Assembly: GCF_958979055.1 (NCBI RefSeq)
Contig: NC_084886.1
Location: forward strand, 17,852,654-17,916,653
DNA from: Alnus glutinosa
Lineage: Eukaryota; Streptophyta; Magnoliopsida; Fagales; Betulaceae
Reading direction: 5' to 3'
Length of the DNA stretch: 64,000 nt
Of this stretch, positions 33,209 to 45,127 are shown one piece after another. The position numbers were made by a program, and so were the translations under genes. The notes beneath the pieces were generated by a model. That model was not told where the DNA came from, did no database searches, and saw nothing but the letters and a program-made list of their open reading frames with translations. Within the stretch, counting starts at the first letter, position 1, and each line of letters opens with the position of its first letter.

Positions 33209-34873
33209 GTGTAGTATGGAACAAAAAAGGTCTACTCTCCTGCAAAAGTCTCTTCTCTGAATCATAAAATAAGGTAGAAGTTTAATTTTCTGAGTTGCGT
33301 TTTTGTTTCCAATTCCTTTATATTGTTCCATAAGTATGCAAAGAATTTGTCGGGGAGTGACTTTGGCTGTAGATACAGTTTCTTCTTGTGTGGTGTCGTT
33401 AGATATGCTGATAAAGTGATAGGAGCAGCTGAAGTTTTGATGTTGTGTTGTTTTTTACTTTCTAGTGTTGGTATCTTGTTCTCGAGACTCTGTTCCTCTG
33501 TAGTTTGTCCCTGTCTTTATGGAAATTTTAGTAACGATGGCAATCTCAGGTACTCCAGGTTAAACACATTTTCTGCTCATTTTAATTCATCTCTCGATGT
33601 TGTGAAGGACAATTTTACGAACCGTTGTGATTATAATCGCCAGCTTTAGTGGTTTGTGTTCCCCCTTAACAAAATGGCCTTGTAATCAGAGGGGAGCCAT
33701 TTGACTTCGTACCTATTTTTTTAAAAAAAAAAGAAAAAAAAGGTGAAGACAGCAAAAAATAAAAATAAATAAGCACATATTTTTATGTGATTCGGTTTAT
33801 ATGACTTACGTTCGTGGGATAAAGTTCAAAGAGATATGATACGTTTACAATTTCTATACAATTCTTATACAATTTTAATGACTTTTTTTTTTTTTTTTTA
33901 AACTATTGGATTTTTTTTTACATATGAGTCATACATGTTTAATGGTTATTTTTTAAAAAATTATTGAAGATGGAAAGTAAACGTATCATATCTCAAACTC
34001 AAAATACTACATTTTGTTCTTATTCCTTAATATATTTACAATGAAATATGATACAACAATCATTTCTCATTTACAATACACGATACTCATATTTATAGGA
34101 AAATTAAAATTATGATAAAATATGATTCAACAATCATTTCTCATTTATAATATATGAGACATTCATATGTATAGGAAAATTATGGTAGCCAAGTACGGTA
34201 ATAAAATTAATGTGATTTAATTACCATCAAATCTGATTAAAATTAAATTAATCTCATATATTTTCCTACCATATCCAATTGCAATTATATGTGGAATATA
34301 TTATTTAACACATTTTACACTGGCCGACAGTTTTAAAGGTATTCTCTTTTTTTATATTAGCCACCTTTTTTTATAAAAGAAAAATAAAAAATCACTTAAA
34401 ACATGTCGTGTTAACAGGTATAAAATGAGTGTGAAGAGTGATCTTACTCAATGATCAGATACAATTGTACGGTTCAGCATTTTCTTTTTATATAAACTGG
34501 TTGCTTTCAAGACTAAAACTACAAACTCTAGTATTGCCTTCCGTTATTGTTTGATCAAAATTAAAGAAGAAAAAATTGCTGAGCTCACATTGACCTAAAC
34601 CTTGTGGCTTGTGGCACCCGTGTCAATGATTCGTTTTTTCACAGAGCAAGTAAAAACTTCATGGCTGAATCAGAAAGGTACTTCTGAGTTGAGCAATTGG
34701 CTGACGTTAAACTGACACACAACATATACAAGTCAACATAGGCTACACAGATGCCACAACAAGCCGCTTAGTTCAACTACTAAAGCTGCTTTATTTCGTA
34801 GAGATTAGTTAAGGTAGTTGAACTCCAAAACCAACTTCAAACTCACCTAATTTCCCTCCACTTCTCCTGTCTC
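33209..34873. other. Desaturase 3' flank and spacer
   Basis: The 3' UTR of the desaturase gene probably occupies the first few hundred bases. The rest is AT-rich and holds a hairpin MITE (33,831-33,994) and short repeated phrases such as ATGATTCAACAATCATTTCTC. No gene recognised. Confidence 0.5.
33831..33994. mobile_element. Hairpin MITE, 164 bp
   Basis: The ends GAGATATGATACGTTTAC and its exact reverse complement bound an inverted pair with a T-rich centre. Flanks AAGTTCAAA and AAACTCAAA agree at 7 of 9 bases, a possible old 9-bp duplication. A lone copy of the same 16-bp end is at about 24,839. Confidence 0.75.
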
Positions 34874-34880
34874 TATAAAT
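34874..34880 (+). promoter_or_regulatory. Probable TATA box of the first lipid transfer protein gene
   Basis: TATAAAT lies 108 bp before the start codon, followed by CCTACACCCTTCTCTCCCC, a pyrimidine-rich leader. Confidence 0.55.
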
Positions 34881-34981
34881 TCCTACACCCTTCTCTCCCC
34901 AAAACATCAAACTCCCAAATCCAAGTTCCCTCTGCTTTTTTCCCTCAACAGCTTAAAATTCTTTTCACTTCCCCAACTCCT

Positions 34982-35952
34982 ATGGCTATGGAGCTCTTTT
35001 CGCCTTGTGCTCGCATTGTTCCAATACTGGTCATGGCTGTGTTCTTCATTAGTAGTCCCGTCTATGCCCAGATCAGTACTCCATGCAGTGCTTCAATGAT
35101 TACTAGCTTCACTCCTTGCTTGAACTTTATAACAAATAGTACTGGAAATGGTACCTCCTCGCCAAGTGCTAACTGCTGCAACTCCCTGAAATCCCTCACA
35201 AGTGGTAGCATGGACTGTTTCTGCCTCATTGTTACTGGAAACGTTCCCTTCCAGATACCCATCAATCGGTCCTTGGCCATTTCTCTCCCTCGTGCTTGTA
35301 ACATGTCTGGAGTTCCCCTCCAATGCAAAGGTAAAGCTTTTGTACAACATACTCATTTATGGTATTCTTTTATGAAACTATTGACGAACTAATGCAAATT
35401 TTTTGTACTTCTGCAGCCTCTGGTGCACCTATTCCTGCTCCAGGTACCTTTCCTTCTTTGAACTATGATTCTTTCTACTTGGTATCAATGAAAGTTTTGT
35501 ATCTCACACTTCAGACGCCAGAGCTTACATGTTTGAAATTGGTTGGCAGGTCCTGTCTCGCTTGGCCCGATGCCTTCTCCCGGACTTTCTCCATCTTCTA
35601 GTCCTAAAGGTATATGCAAAACTATCAGTCATAGTTATATATAGCAATTAAATGGGCGTATGTCTAATGGTTTAAGGTTTGTTGCTACTGATGCTTGATA
35701 CTAATATCATATATTAATTTGTTTTCTTGAGCAGCTTCTTCTATCCCTGATCCCACAGCACCTGCTCAGGCACCAGAATCTGACACGACGCCACTTTTAA
35801 CACCGCCATCTCCAACGGTGGATTCCGGCGCTCCAACTGCAACTACCGGCAGCCGCCCAGTTCTGACCCCATCGGCTGCCATGCCCTCTCACGCTCTCTC
35901 ACCATCTCTTCTGCTGTTTATGTTGGGATTGGTTGCTCTCAAGTACTGCTAG
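34982..35952 (+). CDS. GPI-anchored non-specific lipid transfer protein (LTPG / xylogen-like)
   Basis: Four exons (34,982-35,330; 35,417-35,443; 35,550-35,609; 35,735-35,952) join in frame to 217 residues. A signal peptide (about residues 1-29, ending PVYA) precedes the eight-cysteine domain, with Cys at 35, 46, 65, 66, 79, 81, 106 and 115 in the C-C-CC-CxC-C-C order of plant lipid transfer proteins. A proline/serine-rich, probably glycosylated stretch follows. The last 15 or so residues (SPSLLLFMLGLVALKYC) form a hydrophobic tail fit for GPI anchoring. The family carries lipids at the outer face of the plasma membrane and cell wall, for cuticle or wall building. The tiny 27-base exon 2 is typical of this family. 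AATAAAATAAA near 36,112 may be the poly-A signal. A paralogue is at 38,175-39,726. Confidence 0.92.
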
Positions 35953-36329
35953 GTTATTGTCTTCCCAGTATGTGTGTTGGTTTGTTTGTTAAGTATTCTT
36001 TTGAGGGCTTGACTAGTATCTGGGCTTGTTCAGATTATTGAGAGCAACATTGTGTGATTATTTATTTATTTGAGAATGCATTCTTTGTAATACATATATG
36101 TATCAGAGGAAATAAAATAAAGATTTGATAGTTTAAAGAGACTTGGTAAGCAATTTGGTGAGTAAATGGTTATGATCGATGATTACTTATGAATCGAATT
36201 TTGGACTTTCAGGATTAAATGTTTCACCTAATAAATGAAAGTCAGGATTGATCAAGAATCAGTTGAATTTTATAAATATAATTATCAAATCAACTCTACA
36301 GCCTAGAGTAATCCTATTTAATAGATTGT
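35953..36329. other. 3' flank of the first lipid transfer protein gene
   Basis: Contains the likely 3' UTR and polyadenylation region. No further gene. Confidence 0.5.
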
Positions 36330-36492
36330 TATACAGTTGTCATACAACTAATTAAGATGACATGATAGTGAAAATCAGCCTTTCGAATTGGATCTACAAG
36401 GGCTTGTAAAAAAAAAAAAAAAAAAATTCAATGGTTGATTTTCATTGTCACGTTATCCTAATCACACAGCAGTTTACTAAATAACATTTCTC
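36330..36492. mobile_element. Degenerate hairpin MITE, about 160 bp
   Basis: GATGACATGATAGTGAAAATC at the left pairs with the reverse complement of GATTTTCATTGTCACGTTATC at the right, around a poly-A loop. The outer part (GTTATACAGTTGTCATAC) loosely resembles the hairpin at 47,293-47,406. Target duplication not clear. Confidence 0.6.
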
Positions 36493-37539
36493 TACACACT
36501 AATAAAGGAATTGATTTGAAAAGCAAAAACTTATACGAATGCATCCAATGAGAGAAACAAGACTAAAACTATGAATTTTCGATTTCTCGCCCTAACTATC
36601 CATAAGAGAAACATGAATAACGGCAAGATTATCTGTTTTTGACCCTTAATTAATTAAGAAAAATGGCTACTTTTGTAGAGTGCTCCATACCGTTGGAAAA
36701 TGATTACTGCATCAGTCTTCTAATTTTCATCAACAGGGTTACAGGAAGGGCAAAATGTGATTCCCCTTCTTTCATTGGAACTTTCTATGTTCTGCCTAGT
36801 TATAGCCAACTTATCTACTTCCCTGCTGCGCAAAGGCATGTATATTAGACCTATTGACTAATATGCCAAGATACATTTTTCTTTAAGTCCATTAGCAAAG
36901 ATGGGTTTAGTGTTTTAGCCCCCTTGGTTAGAAGCCAAATGTATGTACTATATATGGCGGCTACTCTATGCAGGGTATAGACCTTGAGCAGTGCCTCAGT
37001 CAAAGAAATGGCTTCATTGCCATTGATGAAGACATGGGCCGGGTCGAGACCATATCACATACTCTGATTGGCCAAGCGAACCAACTAGCCAAGCGCACGG
37101 ATTGTAAAGGGAGATGTAACGCAGATAACCACTTTCCCACCTCATCCCAACTGTCCCGTTATTTCCACCAAAGAATCAATGAGCATGTGGCACTACACAA
37201 CGCCTAACAACAACCACAACATTTAAAGAAGCAAGTAAGGAATTCGGTGCCACTACTCTGTCATATGGCCGTACCTCACTAGCAAGCAACACTTGGCATA
37301 AACCTACATCACTAGAGGACGTGAATTGAGCATCATGCCTGGCCAAAGTTATGCCCTATCAGAAGGTCCTACGGCAGAGAGTCTGTCAGAATAAGAAATG
37401 GGAGGCAACCACTCCTGGTACACACTCTCCATACCCTACCAATTGTGTATTCTCTTTCTCTCCTCCTAACCATGTTTTCAAAAAATCCTTAACAAACTTA
37501 AGCGTTAGAGAAATGTGCCCAAAAACTTATATATACAGT
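36493..37539. other. Unassigned sequence between lipid transfer protein genes
   Basis: Short open frames exist (for example near 36,968-37,207) but none has a family I can recognise. The GC content is a little above the spacer average, and an LTR-type fragment follows on the minus strand. It may be internal sequence of the same old element. Confidence 0.35.
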
Positions 37540-37870
37540 TAAGATTGTACTTACTTTATCGATCGACACTAACCCTTACTACTATGCTCATACATCGTAT
37601 CAAGACATTTTATTTCAACCTATAGGTCGCCTTCTCCGTGACTCAACTACAAAGCCGTAACCCCTTTGATCCTACACTCGATGAGCTACATCGGATCGCA
37701 TACTCGACATGGTGTCTGGCTTTGATACCAAATTATACAAAACTTAGGTAGAACTCACTATTGAAAATCGACTTGGTAGGGAATGGTGTCTAAGACCTTA
37801 TATACACGTGATTATAATTCTACTCAAGTCTTGTGGGACATATAGTATCTTAACACCCCTAACTAAAGAT
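37540..37870 (-). mobile_element. LTR retrotransposon fragment: LTR end and primer-binding site
   Basis: On the minus strand TGTTAAGATACTATATG leads through GTATATAAGG (a TATA-like box) to TTTGGTATCAAAGCCAGAC. The last text resembles the initiator methionine tRNA primer-binding site that follows a plant LTR. No capsid or polymerase part is recognised. A truncated fossil; superfamily not determined. Confidence 0.55.
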
Positions 37871-38075
37871 GCTAACATTGCAAATTTGAGCCAAACTAGC
37901 TGAACAGATATCATTGTGTTTGGTCCGCATAAGAGGAAGGAGAAAGAAAAGTAAAGGAGCAAGAGCGTTCTCAGAAATGGGGGCCTAAAAGGGTCTCGGT
38001 CAAAACAGTCAATAACACAGAAATGGATGTAAATAACTCAAAAACCAAAGGGCATTCACGGCAATCCAGGCCCTT

Positions 38076-38081
38076 TATAAA
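38076..38081 (+). promoter_or_regulatory. Probable TATA box of the second lipid transfer protein gene
   Basis: TATAAA lies 99 bp before the start codon. Confidence 0.55.
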
Positions 38082-38174
38082 CAGAAACTCTCCCGCCACT
38101 CAACCATTCGTATAACTGCTTACAAAGTTGATCACTCTGAGACTTCCCTGAAGACTTCAATAACCCCATCAACC

Positions 38175-39726
38175 ATGATCATCACCAGCGCCGCCACTGC
38201 CCAGCTTCCACTCATTGCTCTCTTCCTTGCCTCTGTGGTCCTCCTCGCCGCCTCTGCTGCTGCCCCACCACAACCGCCACCGCAATCGAGCTGCACCGAG
38301 GAGCTTGTTCTGTTCTCGCCATGCCTGCCCTACATCTCGTCTCCGCCCAACAACCTCTCCGCCACACCCTCTGACATTTGCTGCCACGCCTTCTCCTCAG
38401 CTTTGAACTCCAGCAGCAATGGCGTTTGCCTCTGTTACCTTGTCCAGCAGCCCTCAATCCTCGGTTTTCCAGTCAGTGGCACAAAAGTGCTCTCTCTGCC
38501 TTCGGTCTGTCCACTGACGAGAAATGGCAGTTCGACGAAGGAGGGATCTTTGGGGTCGATTTGCTCAGGTTTGAAAATCCGAACCCAGTTCTTGGTTTCT
38601 TGAAATCTTGATCTTTTCTTGGTTTAACTTGTTTATAGTTGAAATTTTCATGGTGGGTTTTGCAGCTGTGTTTGTTTTCTTTCTATGTGCTTTATCTTTT
38701 TCCTGAGAAGAAAATCAATGACTAGATTAGATTGGAATTTTCTATACAATTTACAAGTAATGGACTAATGGGATTCTTTTTGTCTTCTTTATATAATGAT
38801 CAAACAAACAGGGTCAGCAGCATTGCCTCCTCTCCGGAGCCCAACAAGCTCAGAGCTTACACATCCTTCTGGTTCAGGTATCTGGCCTAAAACTGCTCTC
38901 TCTATACTTACTTTCTCCACACAACTATTTCACAAATTTCATTTCCCTTAATTCACAGTTTATATTTTGATCACCAATATGTTGTCAGACGAGGTTTCAT
39001 GGTTGTATTTACTGATTTGAATGATATAATCCTTCTCAAACTTTTTATCTTAGCATTTTATGCAATAGGACTGGCAATTTTTGTCACTAAGCATGACGCA
39101 AACCTAATATGAAGTTAACGGGTTAAAGTCGAAGAGTTTGATCTGTTTTATTCATGATTTGAACCTGACTCGTGAACACGAATTGTCACCCCTTCAAATG
39201 CAAGTAGTAATTAGAGATTAGTTTTCTGAGTAAGTCATTAGTGCTTATTTTATTCTGGAATACTCTAATTTCACAGAAGAGTCTAATGTGGTTTAGTTTA
39301 TTAACATCGTAACCATGATATCAGTATAGATTGATCAATGATCAGACACTGTAATCATGGCAAGAGTGGCTTTTATCTTTAAATCCCAAATTTATAATTG
39401 AAACCAGAGGTTTTTATATAAGACAGTAGCATCAGTGGTTAATGGAAGCATGGTCTGGTCTCTGAACCCTAAAATTTTCTAATCACTTTGTTGCAGGTTT
39501 CAATAATTTTGCATCTCCACCAGAACCTGAGAAGAATTCATCTGCAACGTCAAGCTCGTCACCGGAGTTTGCCAAGACACCACCCAAAACAGGGAACTCA
39601 TCGGTAGAACCGGCTACAGTTTCATCAGCCACCAAACAAGTTTACAGCACCAACAGTTGGTTTCCACCCGGCACACTGATTTTCTTTGTTTCTATCTCCA
39701 CTCATCTATGTTCATACACCTTATGA
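38175..39726 (+). CDS. GPI-anchored non-specific lipid transfer protein, second copy
   Basis: Three exons (38,175-38,568; 38,812-38,877; 39,497-39,726) join in frame to 229 residues. Signal peptide (about 1-30, ending ASAAA), short proline run, then the eight-cysteine domain with Cys at 40, 50, 69, 70, 85, 87, 112 and 130. A serine/proline-rich region follows, and the end GTLIFFVSISTHLCSYTL is hydrophobic, as for a GPI signal. It lies 2.2 kb downstream of the other LTPG gene on the same strand. The two proteins are quite different in sequence and exon number, so they are an old pair or unrelated members placed together. First exon is GC-rich compared with the surrounding DNA. The product family is secure; ligand and exact role are unknown. 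Confidence 0.9.
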
Positions 39727-40123
39727 TTACCTTTTTCCGCAGCCATTGGCATGTTGGGATTGTAGACAGAAGCTCCTGTAATATTTCCTTTACCCAGTAT
39801 CCAGCATATCAAGCAAATTAGCATAAGTACTTCTTAATCAAGTTTCATGACATATGCAAATCTGAACCAAATGCAGGCTTGATCTAACCAGGGAACAGCC
39901 ACATGAATGCTGTTTCAACACTCAACTGTATGTGGAACATAGCTTCATGGGATACAAAAATTAAAATATGTTTCAACCTAATATTTAATTGAATGAGGTA
40001 TACAACACCTTGTCTGTGAAGATATAAACTACTCCAAAAAAAAAAAAAAAAAACAAAAACAAAAACAAAACAAACAAACAAATGCCAGTTGCTTTAATAT
40101 TAATTGAATGATGTTGATCAAAT
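39727..40123. other. Convergent 3' flanks
   Basis: Space between the second lipid transfer protein gene (+) and SDE3 (-), presumably both 3' UTRs. It has an A-rich low-complexity run at about 40,037-40,080. Confidence 0.6.
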
Positions 40124-43100
40124 TTACTTCCAACCATCAGACCATTCAGACTCATCCGTAACAGGTTTAGGGTATTCTTGCCAAGACTCTTGACCCCATT
40201 CAGCTTCTTGAGGGGGTGGAGTGTTTTCTTCATCACAGTTCAAGTAATCACCCTGTGTGCAGTCCTCGTCAACAAATTCCTGCCTATCAGGGAGAGAACA
40301 ACCCTTATAAGAGTTGTTGTCTACACAATGCCATAAGAGCTTGCTCCAGTACCGGTCCTGCCCAAAAAATGCAAGTAACTGGGCCTTAGCAATGCAAACT
40401 AACATTTGGTTGTTCTGGTATGAATGCTCAATGTATTCTATTACTTCATGAAATGAATAACACAATACTAAGACGTTACTTTAACACAACATATTTTGGT
40501 GTCAATCATAACTAACTGCTTGACATGTTCATGAATACCATTCTGTTAACTATCCTCACTCCTATTCTACCAAAAGAAATTCTGATTTCTCCATTGCTTT
40601 TGTCAGGAAAAAACACACACACAAATACTCGCGTCAACCTTCTTATTTTCATTCCAAGATCTCATTTAGAAAGTTTTAGGAAGTTAAGTTCTTATTATCG
40701 CCACAAAAGTACAGGAGGATTGCAAGAATATCTAAAAAACTCATTTCCAAGTTCATTGTTAGGAGGTGCTGCAAAAGACAAAGGAGCCACTAAATTTTTA
40801 TAATTAATTGAAATATCATTAAAAGAGTAAGGCACCCCCAATCTCAGATACACAGGAAGTATACAAGAGAAGCCACCTAATTAGTAGAAGCAAAAAAGAA
40901 AAACAAAATCATGATACATAATCATCAAAGGAGAAACAAAAGCAGCTGTCCAAAGATACAATGTTTTAAAAAATAAAGACTTAATCTCCTCCAAAGTCCT
41001 CTCACGGTACTCAAAACTTCTATCATTCCTTTCAATCCAAATACACCACAAAGGAGCCATTAATGTAAGAAGCAAATATACAACAATATGATATTCATGT
41101 AATCTTCAAGTTGAATTTAGTACGACCAGATTTTCCACGCTGTAAAGAATACTTAAAACGAAAAAAGAAATAGAAAGCAATAAACAAGGTGAAAAAACTA
41201 GTAAGTTCCAGTACCAAACATTTTTCAACACACACAGTGATAAGAATGAAACTTCTTATAAGGTTCTTATAAAAGTTCAGCAACCCACGTTGGATTTACA
41301 TATCACTTATAAATAATGTTGAATGTGAAGTAAGTTTCAGAGAATGCACCCAGATGGGAATTCCAGCTGATAATTGCAGGTAATATTCCAGATGAAACTC
41401 CATTAAGCCTGTCAATATATAAATAGTACTCAAATAATCTCAAAAAGATGATGCTAGTTTTGTTAGCTGACCTTAGCACCTGAACAATGAGTATCAGGTC
41501 CAACTAGACAATAGTAAATTTCATAAGCACCCACCTAGACCGTCATGCAGGTGGAGAAATTGCTAATCAGACAAAACCTACACACTGCATAAGCAACTTT
41601 CGACTATACTATTCTGATCAAAAAATATATAAAATTTAATAATCCCTCTATACCAAGTTAAATATCTTACTATTATTTCTGAGACATCCCAAAAACATGT
41701 CTACTTTCAAAAGTAGTTCTTACTTCATCAATTTTCTATATAACCTTAAAAATTGCACCGCCTCAAATATTAAGTAAATGAAACTTTAGGAAGATTATCA
41801 TATATATATATATATATTTTCATCAATACTAATGTCATTTCAAACTCCGACATCTATTTTGGGATGGAGGGAGTACATATTTCTGTGTACAGAATCTGGA
41901 TCTCATGAGTCATGAAGACACAATCTTTTAGAGGGCATTGTTATCATCAGGTTTTGTTCAGCAATGTGGGGGCCTCTTTATATTTGCCTCAATTAATCTT
42001 AAAAAACAGCTAGCAACAGAAAAAGAATACCTTGGTGATGATGTGTGGATTCCCGATTATGACTAGCAAAGATATAGCACGGGTAGTAGCCACATTAAAC
42101 CTTCTAGGATTGCTCAAAAATCCCAAGCAATACGTCCTGTCAAATTCATTGTGTTTGATCGTCGACCGGACAGTAGATACAATAATGACTTGCCTCTCTT
42201 GTCCTTGAAATTGTTCAACACTTCCAACCTTGATATCAGACATCTCCAAACCTTCAAGGGCTATCTTTATTTTGAGCACTTGCTGCCTATAAGGTGTTAT
42301 TACCCCAATATCTTCCTCACTGAGATTCCCAGTTGCAGTCAGTCGCCTTATGGTCTCTACTACCTTGCTTGCCTCAATTCGGTTAAACCATGATGGATTA
42401 TTTCCTTCCCTCTCATCAAAACCTTGGATACCCAAGAAAAGAACAGGAAACTCCTTGTTAGGAAGGAGATTCACATCATCCACAAAGGAACTTGTGTCAT
42501 CTTTACATGCAATCAATTCTCCATCATAGAACAGCATCGAAGGTAGATAAAGAATTTCCGGGTGACATCTGTAGTTTCTAACCAATTTCGTTACATAATT
42601 TTCATCCCCATTGCTGTAAGAGTCAGATTCAAACAATCTTTCCAAGTATGATTTCCCCAATCCATAAGTTTCTGCTTCTTTGGAGTATATTACTGGCCCT
42701 AACTGCATCGGGTCTCCAGCAAGAACAACAACTGTATTTCTTTGACAGAGTTTGGATATAGGAATCATAGTTTCTGGTTCTGAAGCTTGGCCAGCCTCAT
42801 CCAAGAAAATATGAGAGAAGTGGCCTCGCCTCATACCTTCTGCATGAAGAAGAGAGGCACTCATATAAGTTGATATGAAGATCCTATATCGCATGACGGC
42901 ACCGCGTGGAGGACACTTGAAGATATGATCATCAAAGAAGCAGAATCGGATTAGATTAGGCGAGACATCATCATACGGACGGGTAGGTGCGTTGAGCCTG
43001 AAAACTTCATTCTCTCGAACTTCAACAGCTTTTTCACTTAGGAGTTTCTCTAGAATGTGGTCTGCTGCACTATTTGAAGGCGCACACACAAGTATCCGAG

Positions 43101-45127
43101 CATCCTTTCGAGTAGTGTAGAGCTGAAGAATTGCTTCTACTACTGTCATAGTCTTACCCGTACCAGGAGGCCCGTGAATCACATAAGGCGGTGCTCCTTT
43201 GCAGCCAAGGATCATTTCAATCGAACACATCTGCTCTGGATTGAGATTACAAGATACAGGCACCAGTGGAGTGGTTTTAATGAGCCTCCTGTTAAAGGAC
43301 TCAGACGGAAATAGGAACTCTTGCACTAATTCATCTGAAGCTTCAATGGCTAGATATAACCTTCTCATGTTGACTCGATTATATGTAAACTGAACATTAT
43401 AGAGATTTCCATCTTTATGTTGCAAGTGCAACTCTGGAGCAAACTTCAGATATACTTCATCAGCCTCAACACGGTGGATATAACCCTGTGCAACAACGCA
43501 TTCAATTCTGGAAAAAATAAAGCTCCAGGATTCTAAATATTCAACTAAAACACTAAAGTACAAAACAAAGCTAATCGTAGATAAGAAGCAATCCATGCTG
43601 TGTGTATGTCATTTTTGTACATAGATGAAATACATGAGCCAAATGAGAACTATTCATGTAGGATTGTTATCTGCCTAACACAGAACTCATCCGAGGCAAG
43701 AAATCTCCAATTATGTTCTATAGCCAAATATCAAAATCTCTGGATGTTTTAAAATATATGATGATGACAGTTTCCTCCAAACGTAAAATGAAATTCTAAT
43801 CAAACAGATGGGATGGGCTACTAAGAGCATCCAAATAGGCCAAACTCCAACCATATCTCCTTATATGAACAAGGTATGTGAAAAGAATGATTTGTTATGT
43901 TTTCTTTCAACAGAATCCCAACAGCCCTTTTAGTAAGTTACAACAGCTCAGTAGTTATTACTCCTAAATGTTATTGCAACTAGTATGACAAATTAATTAT
44001 AGCTAGAAGTTGGAACCGTACAAGCTAATACTTCTAACCATTACCATTGATAACAAATAAAGTACCATGCCTAATTGGACACGAACCTGATATTTACAAG
44101 TCGCGTCATTTCCATACTCAGAGGCAAGCTTGGCAACAATAAAATCCCCTTGGACAAGTGAAGGCCTTCGCTCAGCCAGGCCTGGGACCTCAAGAGACAA
44201 AAATTGATTTCCCCTCTTCCTCATAGCGACACATTCCATGTCATAACTTCTCATGTCTTTCTGAAGCCAGAATTCACCAATTTTAGCACAAAATGAAAAC
44301 AAGAATATCATTTAATCATTACTACCTTTCTTTGTTCACAAATAAGAAGTTACCTCCAGTTGCATTTCTTCCATGATTACTAATTTTTCGAAGAAAGAAG
44401 AGTAATTTTCCATTGTAAGACCTTCTTGGACAACATCAGGTATCTGCTTGCTCTCAAGCAATTCTCTTATCTTCTCTGGAATGTCATATCGAGGAAGTCT
44501 GTTTCTGAAAACTCGGCCAGTGGCCTTTGCAGGACGCACACCCATAACAAACGGACTATCATCAACAAACTGCTTCTTCCTTCTGCCTCTTGAATATGGC
44601 TTTCTAGAAACCAAAGACTGTGAAATCTTATCATCAGCCATAAGAAAAGCCACTCGTTCTATCCTGTCGCTTTCCACATCGAAGTACACAACTGAAGTGT
44701 GCATGCCAATATCCTTTGGTTGGCAAGAGAGCCATATAGTCAAAGTCTCCCCTGGCTGAATCATCCTGTCCTCCAAGGAGAAAAAGTCTATGTAACCGCT
44801 GGTGGTTTCATTTGCTGATGGAGGCTTGATCAGAGAAAGTTTGAAAGAGTTCTCAGGAGTCGAGGCGAAAATTACAACAGACCAGAGATTCACTGCATCA
44901 CCAGTAGTGTTCTTGATAGTAACCGAATCTGCAGCAGTTTCTCCTACGGTTACTGATTGAGGATTTCCCTCCACAAGAGCAAATGGGGCAGAAATAACAA
45001 TAGGACCCTCTTCAATTGTGTTGTAACTACACACAGATTTGTCATCCCCATAATCAATAAAACCGATTTCTCCTTTGTCTGAAATGGTAGAGCATTCCTC
45101 ATCCCACTTATCACCAAAGGAATCCAT
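40124..45127 (-). CDS. SDE3: RNA helicase SDE3 (MOV10-like, superfamily 1)
   Basis: Four coding exons on the minus strand, 45,127-44,354, 44,260-44,087, 43,485-42,031 and 40,357-40,124, keep frame and give 878 residues. The N-terminus ([16 protein letters not shown]) and the Ig-like region with [15 protein letters not shown] match plant SDE3. Helicase motifs are intact: Walker A GPPGTGKT (about 421-428), [26 protein letters not shown] (about 545), [29 protein letters not shown] and [12 protein letters not shown] (usually NVAITRA). The tail is tryptophan-rich and ends EWSDGW, like the GW-type Argonaute hooks reported in SDE3. SDE3 unwinds RNA in the cytoplasm and helps amplify small-RNA silencing of transgenes, viruses and transposons. 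A likely 5' UTR intron starts at about 45,723 (CGAAG|GTGGG). The 1.7-kb last intron holds a LINE piece and a Stowaway MITE. Confidence 0.95.
40830..41090 (-). mobile_element. LINE 3' end fragment in the SDE3 last intron
   Basis: Minus-strand translation gives [18 protein letters not shown] and [16 protein letters not shown]. This matches the segment at the end of plant L1 ORF2 (W-I-W-ERN-R-F). It lies in the same orientation as the host gene. No RNase H domain is attached. Confidence 0.75.
41640..41875. mobile_element. Stowaway-type MITE in the SDE3 last intron
   Basis: The right end TATTTTGGGATGGAGGGAGTA is the inverse of the classical Stowaway end CTCCCTCC. The left end TAATCCCTCTATACCAAG is a decayed partner. 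TA lies at both edges, as for Tc1/mariner-type elements. About 236 bp, with a TA run inside. Confidence 0.7.

Noticed and set aside
36968-37207. 79-codon open frame between the lipid transfer protein genes
   Set aside because: No domain recognised and no supporting context; probably chance or a scrap of an old element.
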